Source of the DNA: Pleodorina starrii
Taxonomy: Eukaryota; Chlorophyta; Chlorophyceae; Chlamydomonadales; Volvocaceae
Assembly (NCBI GenBank): GCA_030267565.1
Contig: BRXU01000004.1
Location: 1,740,001 to 1,804,000 of the forward strand
Reading direction: 5' to 3'
DNA length: 64,000 nt
Of this stretch, positions 44,551-55,939 are shown one piece after another. A program made the position numbers and the translations under genes. Within the stretch, counting starts at the first letter, position 1. Each line of letters starts with the position of its first letter. The notes under the pieces are model-generated. The model ran no database searches, was not told where the DNA came from, and worked only from the letters and a program-made list of their open reading frames with translations.

Positions 44551-47500
44551 CTAGAGCGCCGACGCCTGCGGTGCGCCGCCCAGCGGCCCGCATCGCGCCT
44601 CCGCCGCCGGCAGTCTGCGGCAGGCCACCCAGGCCGGCAGCACTGAGAACCAAGTGAGCACCGCGGTGAGACCCAGTGCCGGCCAGGCCGCCTCCCAGCG
44701 CTCGGAGCCCAGGCGGGGAAGCACCAGCAGCGCGGGCAGCAGGCCGCACAGCAGACCGCCCAGATGAGCCATGGAGGACACGCCGCCCTGGGGGTTTCGG
44801 AGGCAGGGGTTTCGGAGGGGCTTTCGGGGTCAGGGGGTTTCGAAGGGGGGCGGGGTTTGGCGCCCGCTGTTTGACAACGACAAGGCACACCTCGACCCGA
44901 CCAAGAAGCGCACCCGGCACCCCCCACCTTTCTGATAACCTGCCCGTCACCTGATGGATGGACCACAGAGACCGGGTCGCCGTCCACCGACCAACCCAGA
45001 CACACGAGGGACAAGGGGACGAGGGACGAGGACGTGGGTCCATCTTCTTGTTTATCTTTCCCTCCCCTCCCTCCCCCACTCCCCCCACTCCCTCCCTCCC
45101 CTCCCCTCCCTCCCCCCTCCTCTCCAAGCACCCCAGTACCACCTGCTGCGCCGCCAGCGTGTACACCAGCAGCCCCAGCAGTACGGCGATGGCGGCGCAG
45201 CGCAGCAGCGGCTGGCGGAGGGCCGAGTAGTGCAACAGCGTGTCGGCGCAGAACAGACCCAGCAGCCCGAATGCGCCGCCGCTGCAGCCAACCACCTGGG
45301 GTTGCGTGGTGGTGGTGGTGGTGGGGGGGTGTTTAATGGGGTGGAGGGGTTTGAAGAGTGAATTTGCAAGAATGAAACACGAAGCCCTGCGGACGTTGTA
45401 GTGGAGGTTGAAGGGTTGGGATTGGAGGGTTGGATGCTGTGGGTGACCATACGGACATACGGACATGCGGGTAAGATGTCCGCACTCACCCCGGCGCCCG
45501 CCTCCCCCCCTGGAGTCGCATCCCCCCCTTTCCCTGGAGTGGTCTCTGGCTCCCCCCCCCCCACCCCCCCACCCCCACCTGGCGACATGGGTCCTCCACA
45601 GCGGCGCTCAGGAGCTCCCCGCCCACCACCGCCGCCAGCCACACCGCCACCACCCGTACAGTGCCGTACTTGGTCTCCATCTGCCAGCCCAGCGCCGCCG
45701 TGAGAGCCAGGTTGGCCGCCAGGTGGCGGAAGGAGGTGTGAAGCAGGGGGGAGGTCAGCCAGCTGGGGGGTGGGGGGAGGGAGGGAGGGGAGAGGGGGCC
45801 GGGGGAGGGGATTTGGCAGGGGCCGGGAGAGGGAGGGGACAAACAAGGAAGCGGGGAGCCGGCGTGCGGGAGTGATCTCTTGCCCGCCCAGGGAGAAGGG
45901 CAGAGGAGGGTCGGGGTGGGATGCGCAGCGGCGGCCTCGAAAGGTTCGGAGGGCGGAGAGACCTTCGCGGAAGGCTCTGGGATGGATCCTGGATCCTGAA
46001 TCCTGGATCCTGGAATTCGAGAGTTAGAACCGGGAAAAGGGGGCGAGGCGGTCCTTTTCACCCAGCCCAGCCCATCCCAGCACGTCCCGTCCCGTCCCGC
46101 TGCCCTGCCCTGAAGTCCTGCCGTCCTCTCCTTCTCTCGTCCTGCCGTCCTGCCGTCCTCGCGGGCATACCGTAAAAGATCCACGACCCCACCTGCCCGT
46201 TGCCCCCACGCACACACACACGCCCCGCCCACCCCACCCCACCCCACCTCACCGGTACACCTGCCCCCGCTGCCGTACATCCGGGAGGTACAGCCCTCCC
46301 CAATCTCTGAGGAATGCGGCACTGAAGGTGGTGGCGGGCTGGGCGGTGGGGTGCAGCAGGACATCGCGCAGGAAGGCGGGGCCGCTGCGGGGGGTCAGAA
46401 AGCAGGAGGACCAGCTGCGGGGAGGGAGAGCGGGGGGGAGGGAAATTGGGAGGGAAGTGGGAGGGAAGTGGGAGGGAAGTGGGAGGGAAGTGGGAGGGAA
46501 GTGGGAGGGAAGTGGGAGGGAAGTGGGAGGGAAGTGGGAGGGAAGTGGGAGGGAAGTGGGAGGGAAGTGGGAGGGAAGTGGGAGGGAAGTGGGAGGGAAG
46601 TGGGAGGGTTTACGGTAGTACTAAACAACATGACACCATAGCGGAGGGACGGAGGCGGCGTTAGTTGAGAAAGAAGGCACAGCAGCGGCCCCACAGCGCG
46701 CCCTGCCCCCACTCGCCCCTTCCGCCTTCCGCTTCCCCTCTCCCCACCCCCCACACGCATACACACACAACGGTTTCCTTCCAAGTCACTCGCTCACCAG
46801 GCCGCCGCCAGCTGCTCCGCCCCCCGCTGCCCCGCCAGCTGCCCGCATGCCCCCGCCGCCCCCGCCGCCAGTGCCGCCCAGTAGGGGTACTGCCCCGACA
46901 TGAAGGCGAAGAGCAGCGAGGTGGCGGCCAGGAGGGAGGGGGTGAAGAGCGGCCAGTGCTCACCCATGCGGGCGGGAGTGCACCTGAGGGGGGAGGTGTG
47001 ACAAGGGGGTGGGGGGTGGGGGGTGTGTTTGAGGGGTGTGTTTGGGGGGGGGGGGTGAGAGGGGGTAGGTAGGGGGGTTGGTATGTGGGAAAGGTAAGGA
47101 AGGGCGCCGGGTACAGGGTTGAACAAGGAAGAAAACAAGTGAGTGAGTGAGTGAGGCGAGGGGAGGAGAGGGGAGGTGAGGGGAGGTGAGATGGGAGGCA
47201 GCGGGGGGGCTGGAGCATGGGCGGGCATCCAGACGCCAAACCGCCGTACCAACAACCCTGAACCAACCACCTAACCGCCCAACCGCCCAACCGCCCAACG
47301 GCCGCCCGCTCACCAGTCGAAGACAATGGTCCCCGCAATAACGAACTCTTGAGGGCAGGGGCAGCGGGGGGGGGAGAGGAAAGGGGGGAAGGGCGGGGGG
47401 GGGAAGAGGGTGGACAGCGGGGGCAGGTGGCGGGGGCGGGCAGCGGGGGGAGGGGGGGCAAAGGCGTCGACACACACACACATTACCACGACCCCTGGGA

Positions 47501-49570
47501 ACCGTTGTGGCCGGACAGCTGTCCGCACACCAACTAGTCAGCCCCCCTGTCAGCCCCCCCTGTCAGCCTACTGCCGCTTTGGACTGTCGTACTCTACCCA
47601 CCCCCCTCCACATACACACACACACACACGCACACACATGCACACACGCGCCCTTCCTCCCCACACCCCCTCCCTCGCCGCCGCTCACCCGCCTGCAGCC
47701 GCTCCCCCAGACTGCCCCACTGCCCCGCCCGCTTCTTGTCCATGTAGTGCTGCAGCAGCCGCCGGTGTGGGTTGTTGGAGGGCATCAGGCGGTCCCACCT
47801 GTGGCGTTGCATCACCAAACACACGGCCGCGGCCAGGCGGTCTGGGGAGGGGCGGGGAGGGGGGGAGGGGCGGGGGAGGGGGCGGGGTGTAAGAAAGAAG
47901 GTATCGCAGCGAAGGAACGAAGGATAGGGGGGTTAGGCTTCATCCCCATGCAGCCTAAAAACACACACGTGCATACACACACGGGGGGAGCCACACGGGC
48001 TCACACACGCACGGGGAGTCACACACACACGGGCACACACGCACACGGAGATACACACGTGTGTTCTCCTCCCATCATCGCACTGCGCACCCGACGGCGC
48101 CGCGTTCGTGTCCGCCAGCGTATCCCCGGCCCCGTGCTGCCGCCGAATCTCCTGTAGCGCCACCACCGTCTTCCGCCAGCGCTCCCGAGCCGCCGCCGCC
48201 GCCGCCGCCGCCGATGACGACTGGCCGCCGCCGCCGCCGCCACCACCCGGGCCGGGGCTGGGGTCGGGTGGGCTTAGCAGCCCGGGGCTGGGGCCGTCGC
48301 CGCCGGCGCTGCGAAGCGGCGGCAGCTGCGCGCCGTCAGCAGCGTCGCCCCCGCCGCCGCCGCCGCCGCCGCCGCGGCTGCCGTACAAGGCTCCGCTGGC
48401 GTCGCACGATCCCCAGGAGCCGCGCTGCGGCTCGTCGTCACCGCCGCCGCCGCCGACGGCGACGACCTCAGTGCCGTACGGATTGCCGTACTGGCAGGCC
48501 CCCGCGGCTCCGCTGTCGTCCACCGAGCCCCAGGAGTGCCGCCCGCTCTCGTCGCCGTCACCCGGCGCGCCGCCGCCGCCGCCGCCAGCGTCGCCGCCAG
48601 CGCCGCCGCCGTTGGACGAGCGAATCGACAGCGCCGCTGCCAGCCGGGTTTGCGGCGACACCGGAAACGGCGGCGGCGGACCGCTCGACAGCTCCAGGGG
48701 CTGCGTCGACGGCGCTGCCGCATGGTTTCGGAGCCCATGGGCCTGAGCCTGGGGTGAGAGCTGGGGCGGTGACGGCAGCGAGCCGTCACCCGACCGGAGC
48801 TTCGGCGGCGGCGGTGGCGGCGGCGGCGGCAGGGTGTGGGAGCCGGCGGCGGCGCCGCCGCCGCTGGTGCGGCGTCGCAGCGTGCCAGCGCGGTCTGGTA
48901 CGGCAGAGGCGACCAATATCGAGTCCTGCAAAAATCGCTGTTGTTGTTGTTGTTGCATTTCGTCGGCGGCTGACGAATCATGAAGGGCGTTGGCAGCAGC
49001 CGCAGCAGCCGTGGCCGTAGGCCCGGCATACACGCCGCCGCCGGCGGCGGCGGCGGCGGGTACGGCATTGCGTTCCGCAACGGCGGCCGGGATGTCGACG
49101 GCGCGCGGCCTGGCTGTCGGCGGCGTCGTTGCGCGGGGCTGGGGCCGGCGCTGGGGCGAAGGCGGCGGCGGCAGCCAGGGGCTGCCGCCGTCCGAGCTGC
49201 GGGAGCGGCGGCGGCAGGATTCGGACGGCGGCGGCCGCGGCGGCGGCGGCGGCATCAATTGCCGGGCCTCCGCTGCCGTGTTCGGTGCAGGCCCCTGGCC
49301 GGGACCGACGGCGACGAGCAGCGCTGAGCCGCCGCCGCGCCCTTCTCCGTCCTCCGCTGCGCCGCCCCTTACACCTCCGCCGCCTCCGCCGCCTCCGTCT
49401 CCTCCGCCTCCGCCGCCTCCGTCTCCTCCGCCGCCTTCTCCGCCACCCTCGTCTTCCGCCATCTGCTGTGACTGAGGAGCGGCGGCGCTCTGTCGGTCGG
49501 CTAGGGATTGGAGAGGTGAGCTCTCCGCGCGGCGCGCCAGGGGCGAAGCCGCGGCCGCGGCCGCGGCCAT
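44551..49570 (-). CDS. Rhomboid-family intramembrane serine protease, 8 exons
   Basis: Exons on minus are 49570-48091, 47841-47689, 47347-47314, 46983-46798, 46414-46253, 45762-45579, 45295-45143 and 44787-44551. The phases agree, giving about 862 aa. The membrane core is in the C-terminal third. It has SFRHLAANLALTAALGWQME (the rhomboid H-x3-N motif), GCSGGAFGLLG with the catalytic Ser (about residue 738), and SSMAHLGGLLCG with the catalytic His (about 792), plus several hydrophobic helices. The dyad is intact, so an active protease cleaving membrane-anchored substrates is expected; the compartment is unclear. The first exon encodes about 490 residues of predicted disorder, rich in Gly, Ala, Pro, Ser and Gln, which is unusual for the family. 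Exon 5 has two in-phase acceptors 30 nt apart (46414 or 46384). The 34-nt exon 3 is weakly supported. The gene is divergent from the DEAD-box gene. Confidence 0.87.
46442..46608 (+). repeat. 11-bp minisatellite in rhomboid intron 4, about 15 units
   Basis: There are perfect tandem copies of GGGAGGGAAGT inside intron 4 of the rhomboid gene (46797-46415). On the coding strand it is a CT-rich tract leading towards the exon 5 acceptor. Confidence 0.96.
46623..46676 (-). repeat. Dispersed intron repeat family 2, copy in rhomboid intron 4
   Basis: The minus strand reads CTAACGCCGCCTCCGTCCCT, then CCGCTATGGTGTCATG, preceded by CCTTCTTTCTC. Both blocks match the family and the copy is sense to the gene. 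Confidence 0.7.
47885..47925 (-). repeat. Dispersed intron repeat family 2, copy in rhomboid intron 1
   Basis: The minus strand reads CCTTCGCTGCGATACCTTCT followed by TTCTTACACC, in the sense orientation within intron 1 (48090-47842), about 45 bp before the acceptor. Confidence 0.7.
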
Positions 49571-50221
49571 GTTGGGCAGCCGGAAGGACAGCTCGCCGGT
49601 CTCGTGCCTGGCAGCAAGAGACGCGGAAAGTGGCGCGGACTTGCAGTAAATTATTTTAATTATTAAATATCAAAGTTTATTATCTCATAGGCATGCGATA
49701 TGTGCAGGCTGGCAAAGTGCAGAGGATGGTGTCATGGTGCAAGCTGACGTGCCTGCCCAAAAGGGCGCGAGACAAGATTGTGGGCGAGGCGTACCAGTTA
49801 AGAGCAACGGTGTGGCTTGCCGAGTTGGTTGGGGCATCGGTCTGCGCTGCAGGGTCGGCCTCGAGTACAGGCCCCTCGCGCAGCTGACCCGACGGGTCGC
49901 GGACAGCTTGTGGAAGCATTCGCGCGTTTCACCCGTCTCACGCTATCAATTGGAAGTGTATTATCCAGGCATTTAAAGTAGATATGCATTACAGAAGGTT
50001 CTACTGCATTCAATACTGTCGTTCACAGTATAATTACAACATTAACTCATGTTACTCATCCATGCAAGAGCTTTGAACAAACAAGTCTTCAAAAGTCGGA
50101 ATCGATACCATTATAGTAACATACTCTTGAGCTCTGTAAGAACGTCGCGCAACGACATCATGGTCGGTTAATTCCTTCTTCGGACCAGCGAGAGAACACA
50201 CTTGTTGAAGACGAACCAAAC
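49571..50221. promoter_or_regulatory. Shared divergent promoter, rhomboid / DEAD-box helicase
   Basis: These 651 bp lie between opposing start codons and are clearly AT-rich around 49645-49690 and 49960-50120. There is no supported coding frame. The AT-rich blocks near each gene probably mark the two core promoters. Confidence 0.55.
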
Positions 50222-53200
50222 ATGGACGACGAATTAGAGCTCAACTTCTCAGTGCCAAGCGCAGCTCCGCGTCCAAGCAAGCCCTCGGCGCCCCGGAAGG
50301 ACGGCGGCGCCAAGCCGAATGGCGACAGCGCCAAGCCAGCCGCGAAGTCCGCCGCGAAGCCGGCGGCGCCCTCCCAGCTTCCAGGACGCAACCCAAACGG
50401 CAAAACACAGCCCGCGCAACAGCGTGCCGGCAAGCCAGTCAACGGCCGTCAGCAACAGCAGCAACATGCAATCGGCCGGGACCAAAAGAAACACCAACCG
50501 GACCAAGCAGCCGCCAAGGCCAAGGCGCAACCCAGAGCTCCCCGGGAGCCAACCACGAAGATTGGGCGGTCGGGGCGCGTCCAGCAGCGGGCTGGGAAGG
50601 AGCGCTTCAAGCAGTCGGGTGGGTGGGTGGGCGGTGGGTTTGATGGGGGAAAGGTGTAGAGGGGGCTCGAGTACTAGTCCAGGGAGTCTGGCAGCAGTCT
50701 GACAGGCTAAGGGGGGTGAGGGGTTGGGGTTAGCGGTCGTTGCCGTGCGGGGAGGTTGCGCGGAAAGCCGGGAGGATCGCCGACGCCACCCAGGGGGTGG
50801 GAAGGCGCCGCGGCGCCTCATGTCGGTTGAATGTCGGTTTGATGTCGGTTGGGCGGTTGGGAACCCGAGGCGACGAAAGCCCCGGGCCCCTTGTCCCCGG
50901 GCCCCGCCGTCTCCCCCTGGGATGGGTATGTTTCCCCGCCCTCGCCCTCGCCGTCTCCGCGGTGCAGTGCAGCGCAGCGCACTGAATTGCGGATACCACT
51001 CCCCTCCCACGGAATCCCCTCCCACCGCTCCACCCTTTCCCTCCCGACGGAACCCCACCGCCCCGCCAACGCCCCGCCACCCCCCGCCCTGCGGACCGTC
51101 CTCCCCTCCCCTAGACCCATAACCCTAAAACCCTCTCCCCCCGCTCCCCCTCTCCGTTCGCCCCCACGCAGGCGGCCGCGGCACCGACCCCGACGACCCG
51201 GACGAGCTGATGCGCGCTCCGGAACCAGAGGACGAGCAGGAGGACGACCTGCGTGCCGCCATGTCCCTCATGGCGCAGCGGGAGGAGGCACTGCAGCGGG
51301 AAGATCGGGAGGCGGCGGCGGCCAGGGGGGGCGGCAGCAAGGCCAGGGCGCCGGCGGCGGTGGGTTCGTGCGGCGGGGCTGGGGGGTTGGGGCGGGGGCG
51401 GGGGGAAGGTCCAGGGGGGCAAACGGGTGGGGGGCTTCCTGGGAGGGGGAGGGGCTGAGGGGCTGAGGGGATGGGGATGCGGGTCGTGAGGAAAGGGGGC
51501 GGGGTATGTGTTGGCGGAAGGGCGGGGGGGGGCAGGATACCGGTACGTCACGGTACGACACAGTACGACACGGTACGGTACGGTAGGAGGGAAGGTGACG
51601 CGCATCTCATCACATGAAACCAGACCGCACAAACCCACCATGTCACCGCCCCCCATCATGTCACCGCCCCTCCCGTCCGCCGCAGGAGCGGGAAGGCGTT
51701 GTGGAGTTCGACGATGACGATGACGGCGGCGGCGGCCGCAAGCGCCGCCGGCTCAACGGCCCCGGCGGCGGCGGCTCCGCCAACGGCGGCGCCGTCAAGG
51801 CCACCGGCCGCGGCAACTACGTCCCAGGCAGCCTCGTACACGCGGGAAAGACAGCCAACAACGCTGCCGCCGCCGCCAACGGCGGCGGCGCCGCCGCTGG
51901 CGCCGGCGCCTCCGGCGCCGCTGACGCCGCTGCCCCCGGCGGCGAGTGGTCTGATCTTGGCCTTGCGGCGTCTCTGGGTCAGCAGCTCGGGAGTCTGGGC
52001 TTCCTCTCCCCCACGCCCATCCAGCGGGCTGTGCTGCCGGTGCTGCTGGGCGGGCGGGATGCGTTGGTTCGGGCTCAGACGGGGTCGGGGAAGACGCTGT
52101 GCTACCTGCTGCCCATCATACACGACCTCCAGGTGGGGTGGGGTGGGGGGTTGAGGGGGGGGGGGTGAGCGAGATGGGGTGGGGGTAGGGGTGGGAGTGG
52201 GGGTGGGTTGGGGGGCATTGGGAGTGGGAGGGATTTGGGGCGGTCGGTCGGGAGGGGGTGGGCGGGGCGGATTGGGGGCTTTGGGGTGTATAGGCCCATG
52301 AGGGGTGGGGGTGATGCAGAGACAGGAAAGGAGCTCAGTTCTGGCCGCGGCAGCCCCGGGAGTTTTAGGGTTTTGCTCCAACGCCCCTCTTATAAGTCCT
52401 GAAAAACCCGATCCGGGGGTGGGCGGGGCGGATTGGGGGCTTTGGGGTGTATAGGCCCATGAGGGGTGGGGGTGATGCAGAGACAGGAAAGGAGCTCAGT
52501 TCTGGCCGCGGCAGCCCCGGGAGTTTTAGGGTTTTGCTCCAACGCCCCTCTTATAAGTCCTGAAAAACCCGATCCCCCTCCCCCTCCCCTCCCCTCCCCT
52601 CCCCTCCCCTTCCCTTCCCTTCCCTTCCCTTCCCTTCCCTCCCCAATGACGCAACTTCCCCCTCCCCCTCCCCTCTCCCCAACTCTCCCTTCCCTTTGCC
52701 GCGCCCTTTACCCTCCACCCCCACCCACCCACCCCCTTCCCCTCGGCCCCCCTCTCCCCCCCCCCTCCTCCCAGGCCCAGCAGCCCCGCATCAGCCGCGG
52801 CGACGGCACCCTGGCCCTGGTTCTGGCCCCCACCCGGGAGCTGTGCATCCAGGTTCACGACGTGGCTACGGCGCTGCTGCGGCGCTTCCACTGGTTGGTT
52901 TCGGGGCTGGTCATCGGAGGGGAGAACCGGCAGCACGAGAAGGCGCGGCTGCGTAAGGGGGTGGCGCTGCTGGTGGCCAGTCCAGGGAGGCTGCTGGATC
53001 ACCTGGAGAAGACGGCGTCGTTCCGGACGTGTGAGTTTGGGTTTTTGGGGGGGGTGGGAGGGGTTGGAGGGGTGGGAGGGGTGGGGTGTGTGGGAGGTAA
53101 GGGGGGTGGGATTGGGGTTGTTCCTGTACGATGAACGCTTTTCGCTCCTCTTCTTTCGTCCTCCCATGGCTCCGAATCCGCTTCCTTCGAGCCCCCCTCA

Positions 53201-55939
53201 TCGCCCCCGCATCGCCCCCACTCCTATCTCACCCTCACCCGCCCCTCCGCCGTCCGCCTTGTCCTCCAGCCGAGCTGTGTTGGCTGGTCCTCGACGAGGC
53301 GGACCGACTGCTGGATCTGGGCTTTGAGGCCAAACTGAGGCAAATCACGGAGCTGCTCAACAGACGATCCGGGGGCGGCGGCAGCGGCAGCGGGGCAGCA
53401 GCAGCAGCAGGCAACGGCGGGAGAGCGGCGGCAGCAGAAGACGGCGAGGGAGAGGAGGACGGGGAGGGAGAGGACGGGGAGGAGGAGGAGGGCGAGGAGG
53501 AGGGGAGAGGGAGAGCGGGGCGGGAGGGTGGGAGGGGCTCTGGCGCCGGCGGCAGCGGAGGCGGAGGTGGAGGGGGTCGTCAGACGGTGTTGTTGAGTGC
53601 TACTCTTCATAAGCAGTTGGGGGCGCTAGCGGAGTTGGCGCTGAGGGACCCGGCGGTGGTGGGCTTTGAGATGAGGCGGGTGAGTGGGGGGGGGGCGTGG
53701 GGAGGTGCGAGGGGCGGGCGGGGGGAGAGGAGGGGAGGGGAAGGGGCAGGGGGGCTGGGGAGTGGGGGGATGTGTGGAGTGGGGGGAGGTCGGGAAGGAA
53801 ATGGGATTGGGACGGGGGGAGCGGGTGGAGGCAGGGGCGGCGCGCAGTGCCGTGCTTTGTGCGCGGGAAGCCGGGGGAAGGTTGGGTGGGCGGGCGGGCG
53901 GGTGGTGGATCGCTTGGCGGGGGGGGTGGCCGCTGCATAACCATCCGGACTGTCCTGTCCCTCTCTTCCCTCACCTCCCTCCCTCCCTCCCTCCCGCCGT
54001 CCATTCACCCTCCCTCCCTCCCTCCCTCCCGCCGTTTTAATTACCCCGCTTCTGCCCTCAACCCGCAGACCGGCGCCGGCGGCGTCAAGCTCCTCGCCAC
54101 CGCCACCGCCGGCGGCGGCGCCGACACCGCCGCCGACACCGCCGACGCCGACCCGCTCTCCACCTACAGCCTCCCCTCCACGTTACGTCAGTGTTGGATG
54201 GAGGTCCCCGCTAAGGAGCGGCTGGTGGCCCTGGCGGCGCTGCTGCGCAGTCGGGTGGCGTCGCGGCGGCGGCTGGGCGGCTCCAAGGCGGTTGTGTTTG
54301 TGGCCAGCTGTGACGAGGTGGAGTTTCTGCACCACGTGTTGGGCGACGTGTGGGAGGCGGCGGCGGGCGCGGCGCTGCTGCCGCGGGGGGTGCGGCTGCT
54401 GAAGCTGCACGGGGACATGCCGCAGGCGCAGCGCACGGAGACGTTTGCGGGCTTTTCGCAGGTGGGGAGTTGCGGGTTGGGTTGGGGGATGGAGGAGGGA
54501 TGGAGGGGTGGATGAGGGTTGGGGAATGTGGATGTGGATGTGTGTGTATTTTGGGGGAGCTTTGGGTGGGTGTGGTTATTTCGTGCCGCGACCACACGCC
54601 CCTGGCTCCGCTGCCGCCATCACTCATACCCCACTCGTGTCCCCTGTCTGCAGCCGTACCGGTATCCTACTGCTGTATCGCCCCGGCGCTGATAACGCGC
54701 AAGCGCCAACACATCGCCAATCCCCCTCCTCCGCCTCCGCCTCCCCCGTCCCCCCCTTATCTTTATACCCCCTCTTTCCCCCTCTTTCCCCGCAGTGTCT
54801 CATGTTAAATAACGGAGCATATCACCCCCTAACCCCATTTCCCTCGGGCTGTCTGTATCGCCCCCGGTTCTCTCACATATCCCGTGGCGCTCGTGCACAG
54901 ACACGCGCGCACACACACGCGCCAAGTCCCGCCTTCCCCCCATTCCCCCCGGGCTGACTCGCCCGCGCACAGGAGGGCGACGGAGTGCTGCTGTGCACCG
55001 ACGTGGCAGCACGCGGACTGGACTTCCCCAACGTCACCACCATCGTACAGTACGACGTCCCCGGCGCGCCGTCGGAGTGAGTGCAGGGCGCGGAGCTGGG
55101 CGGAGCTGACCGGGGGGGCGTGTCCTGCGGCACACCGGGGCCGCCCCTCCCCCATATGCACGTGCTCCTCCTCTGTCCACCTCCACCTGCTCGTCCACCC
55201 TCACACCCACACCCACCACCACCTCCACCCTCACACCCACCCACCTCCACCCCCACACCCAACCCCACACACACTCCCACACACACCCACCCCCACACAC
55301 CCCCCACACCCCCCACCCCCCACCCCCCAACACACACACAACCCCCCCACCCCCACACAACCCCCCACGTGCAGGTACGTCCACCGAGTGGGTCGCTCCG
55401 CACGCATGGGCGCCGCCGGCGAGGCCGTACTGCTCCTCATGCCGCACGAGGTGCCGTACGTCAACCTGCTGCGCTCCCGCGGCGTCCTCCTGGAGCAAGA
55501 GCACCTGGACAAGCTGGCCCGATACATGCCCGCGCCGCCGCCGGACCAGGCACTGGCAATGGGCATACGGCCCGGCAAGGCCGCCGCCGGCGGCGGCGCC
55601 GCCGCCGGCGCCGCGCGGCAGCTGGCGCAGCAGCTGCACCGTCAGGTGGCGGCGGCGGTGTCTCGCGATCCGCACGCGTCGCAGCTCGCGAATGACGCCT
55701 TTCGTTCCTTTGTCCGCGCCTACGCGACGCACGCGGGTGACCTGAAGCGCGTGTTTGCGGTTCGGAATCTGCACTTGGGTCACGTGGCGCACTCGTTCTG
55801 TCTGATGGCGACGCCCACCATGGCGGGCGGGTCCGGCTCGGCGGCGGACCGAAAGCGGCGGAAGCGCGAGGCGGCGGAGGCGGCGGAGGCGGAGCGGCGG
55901 CGCAAGATGAAGCGCGGCGCGCGGCGGGTGACGGCGTGA
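50222..55939 (+). CDS. DEAD-box RNA helicase, DDX31/Dbp7 type, 8 exons
   Basis: Exons are 50222-50618, 51172-51359, 51686-52132, 52775-53030, 53270-53679, 54069-54461, 54973-55076 and 55375-55939, giving 919 aa in continuous phase. The first 195 residues are basic and Ala/Gln-rich, with an acidic DDDDDG block just after. Helicase motifs with approximate residues: Q motif [17 protein letters not shown] (327); Ia [10 protein letters not shown] (362); SPGR (413); [11 protein letters not shown] (439); III LLSATL (about 533); [12 protein letters not shown] (707); [12 protein letters not shown] (735). The C-terminal extension ([31 protein letters not shown]) is the DUF4217-type domain of the DDX31/Dbp7/DDX18 group, and YVNLL-R-GV after motif VI fits Dbp7/DDX31. 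The protein acts in the nucleolus in 60S ribosome assembly. A Gly/Glu-rich insert of about 75 residues separates motif II from SAT. Confidence 0.92.
52261..52575 (+). repeat. 161-bp tandem duplication in DEAD-box intron 3
   Basis: A 161-bp block beginning GGCGGGGCGGATTGGGGGCT is present twice head-to-tail (starts 52261 and 52422). No difference is noticed between the copies. Each copy includes a GTTTTAGGGTTTTG telomere-like piece. It lies wholly inside intron 3 (52133-52774). Confidence 0.95.
54791..54836 (+). repeat. Dispersed intron repeat family 1, copy in DEAD-box intron 6
   Basis: CGCAGTGTCTCATGTTAAAT is followed by AACGGAGCATATCACCCCCTAACCCC. It is diverged but alignable to the other three copies and is sense to the gene within 54462-54972. 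Confidence 0.75.

Noticed and set aside
46442..46608. CRISPR-like regular repeats
   Set aside because: The units are directly contiguous with no unique spacers; this is a minisatellite in an intron of a nuclear gene.
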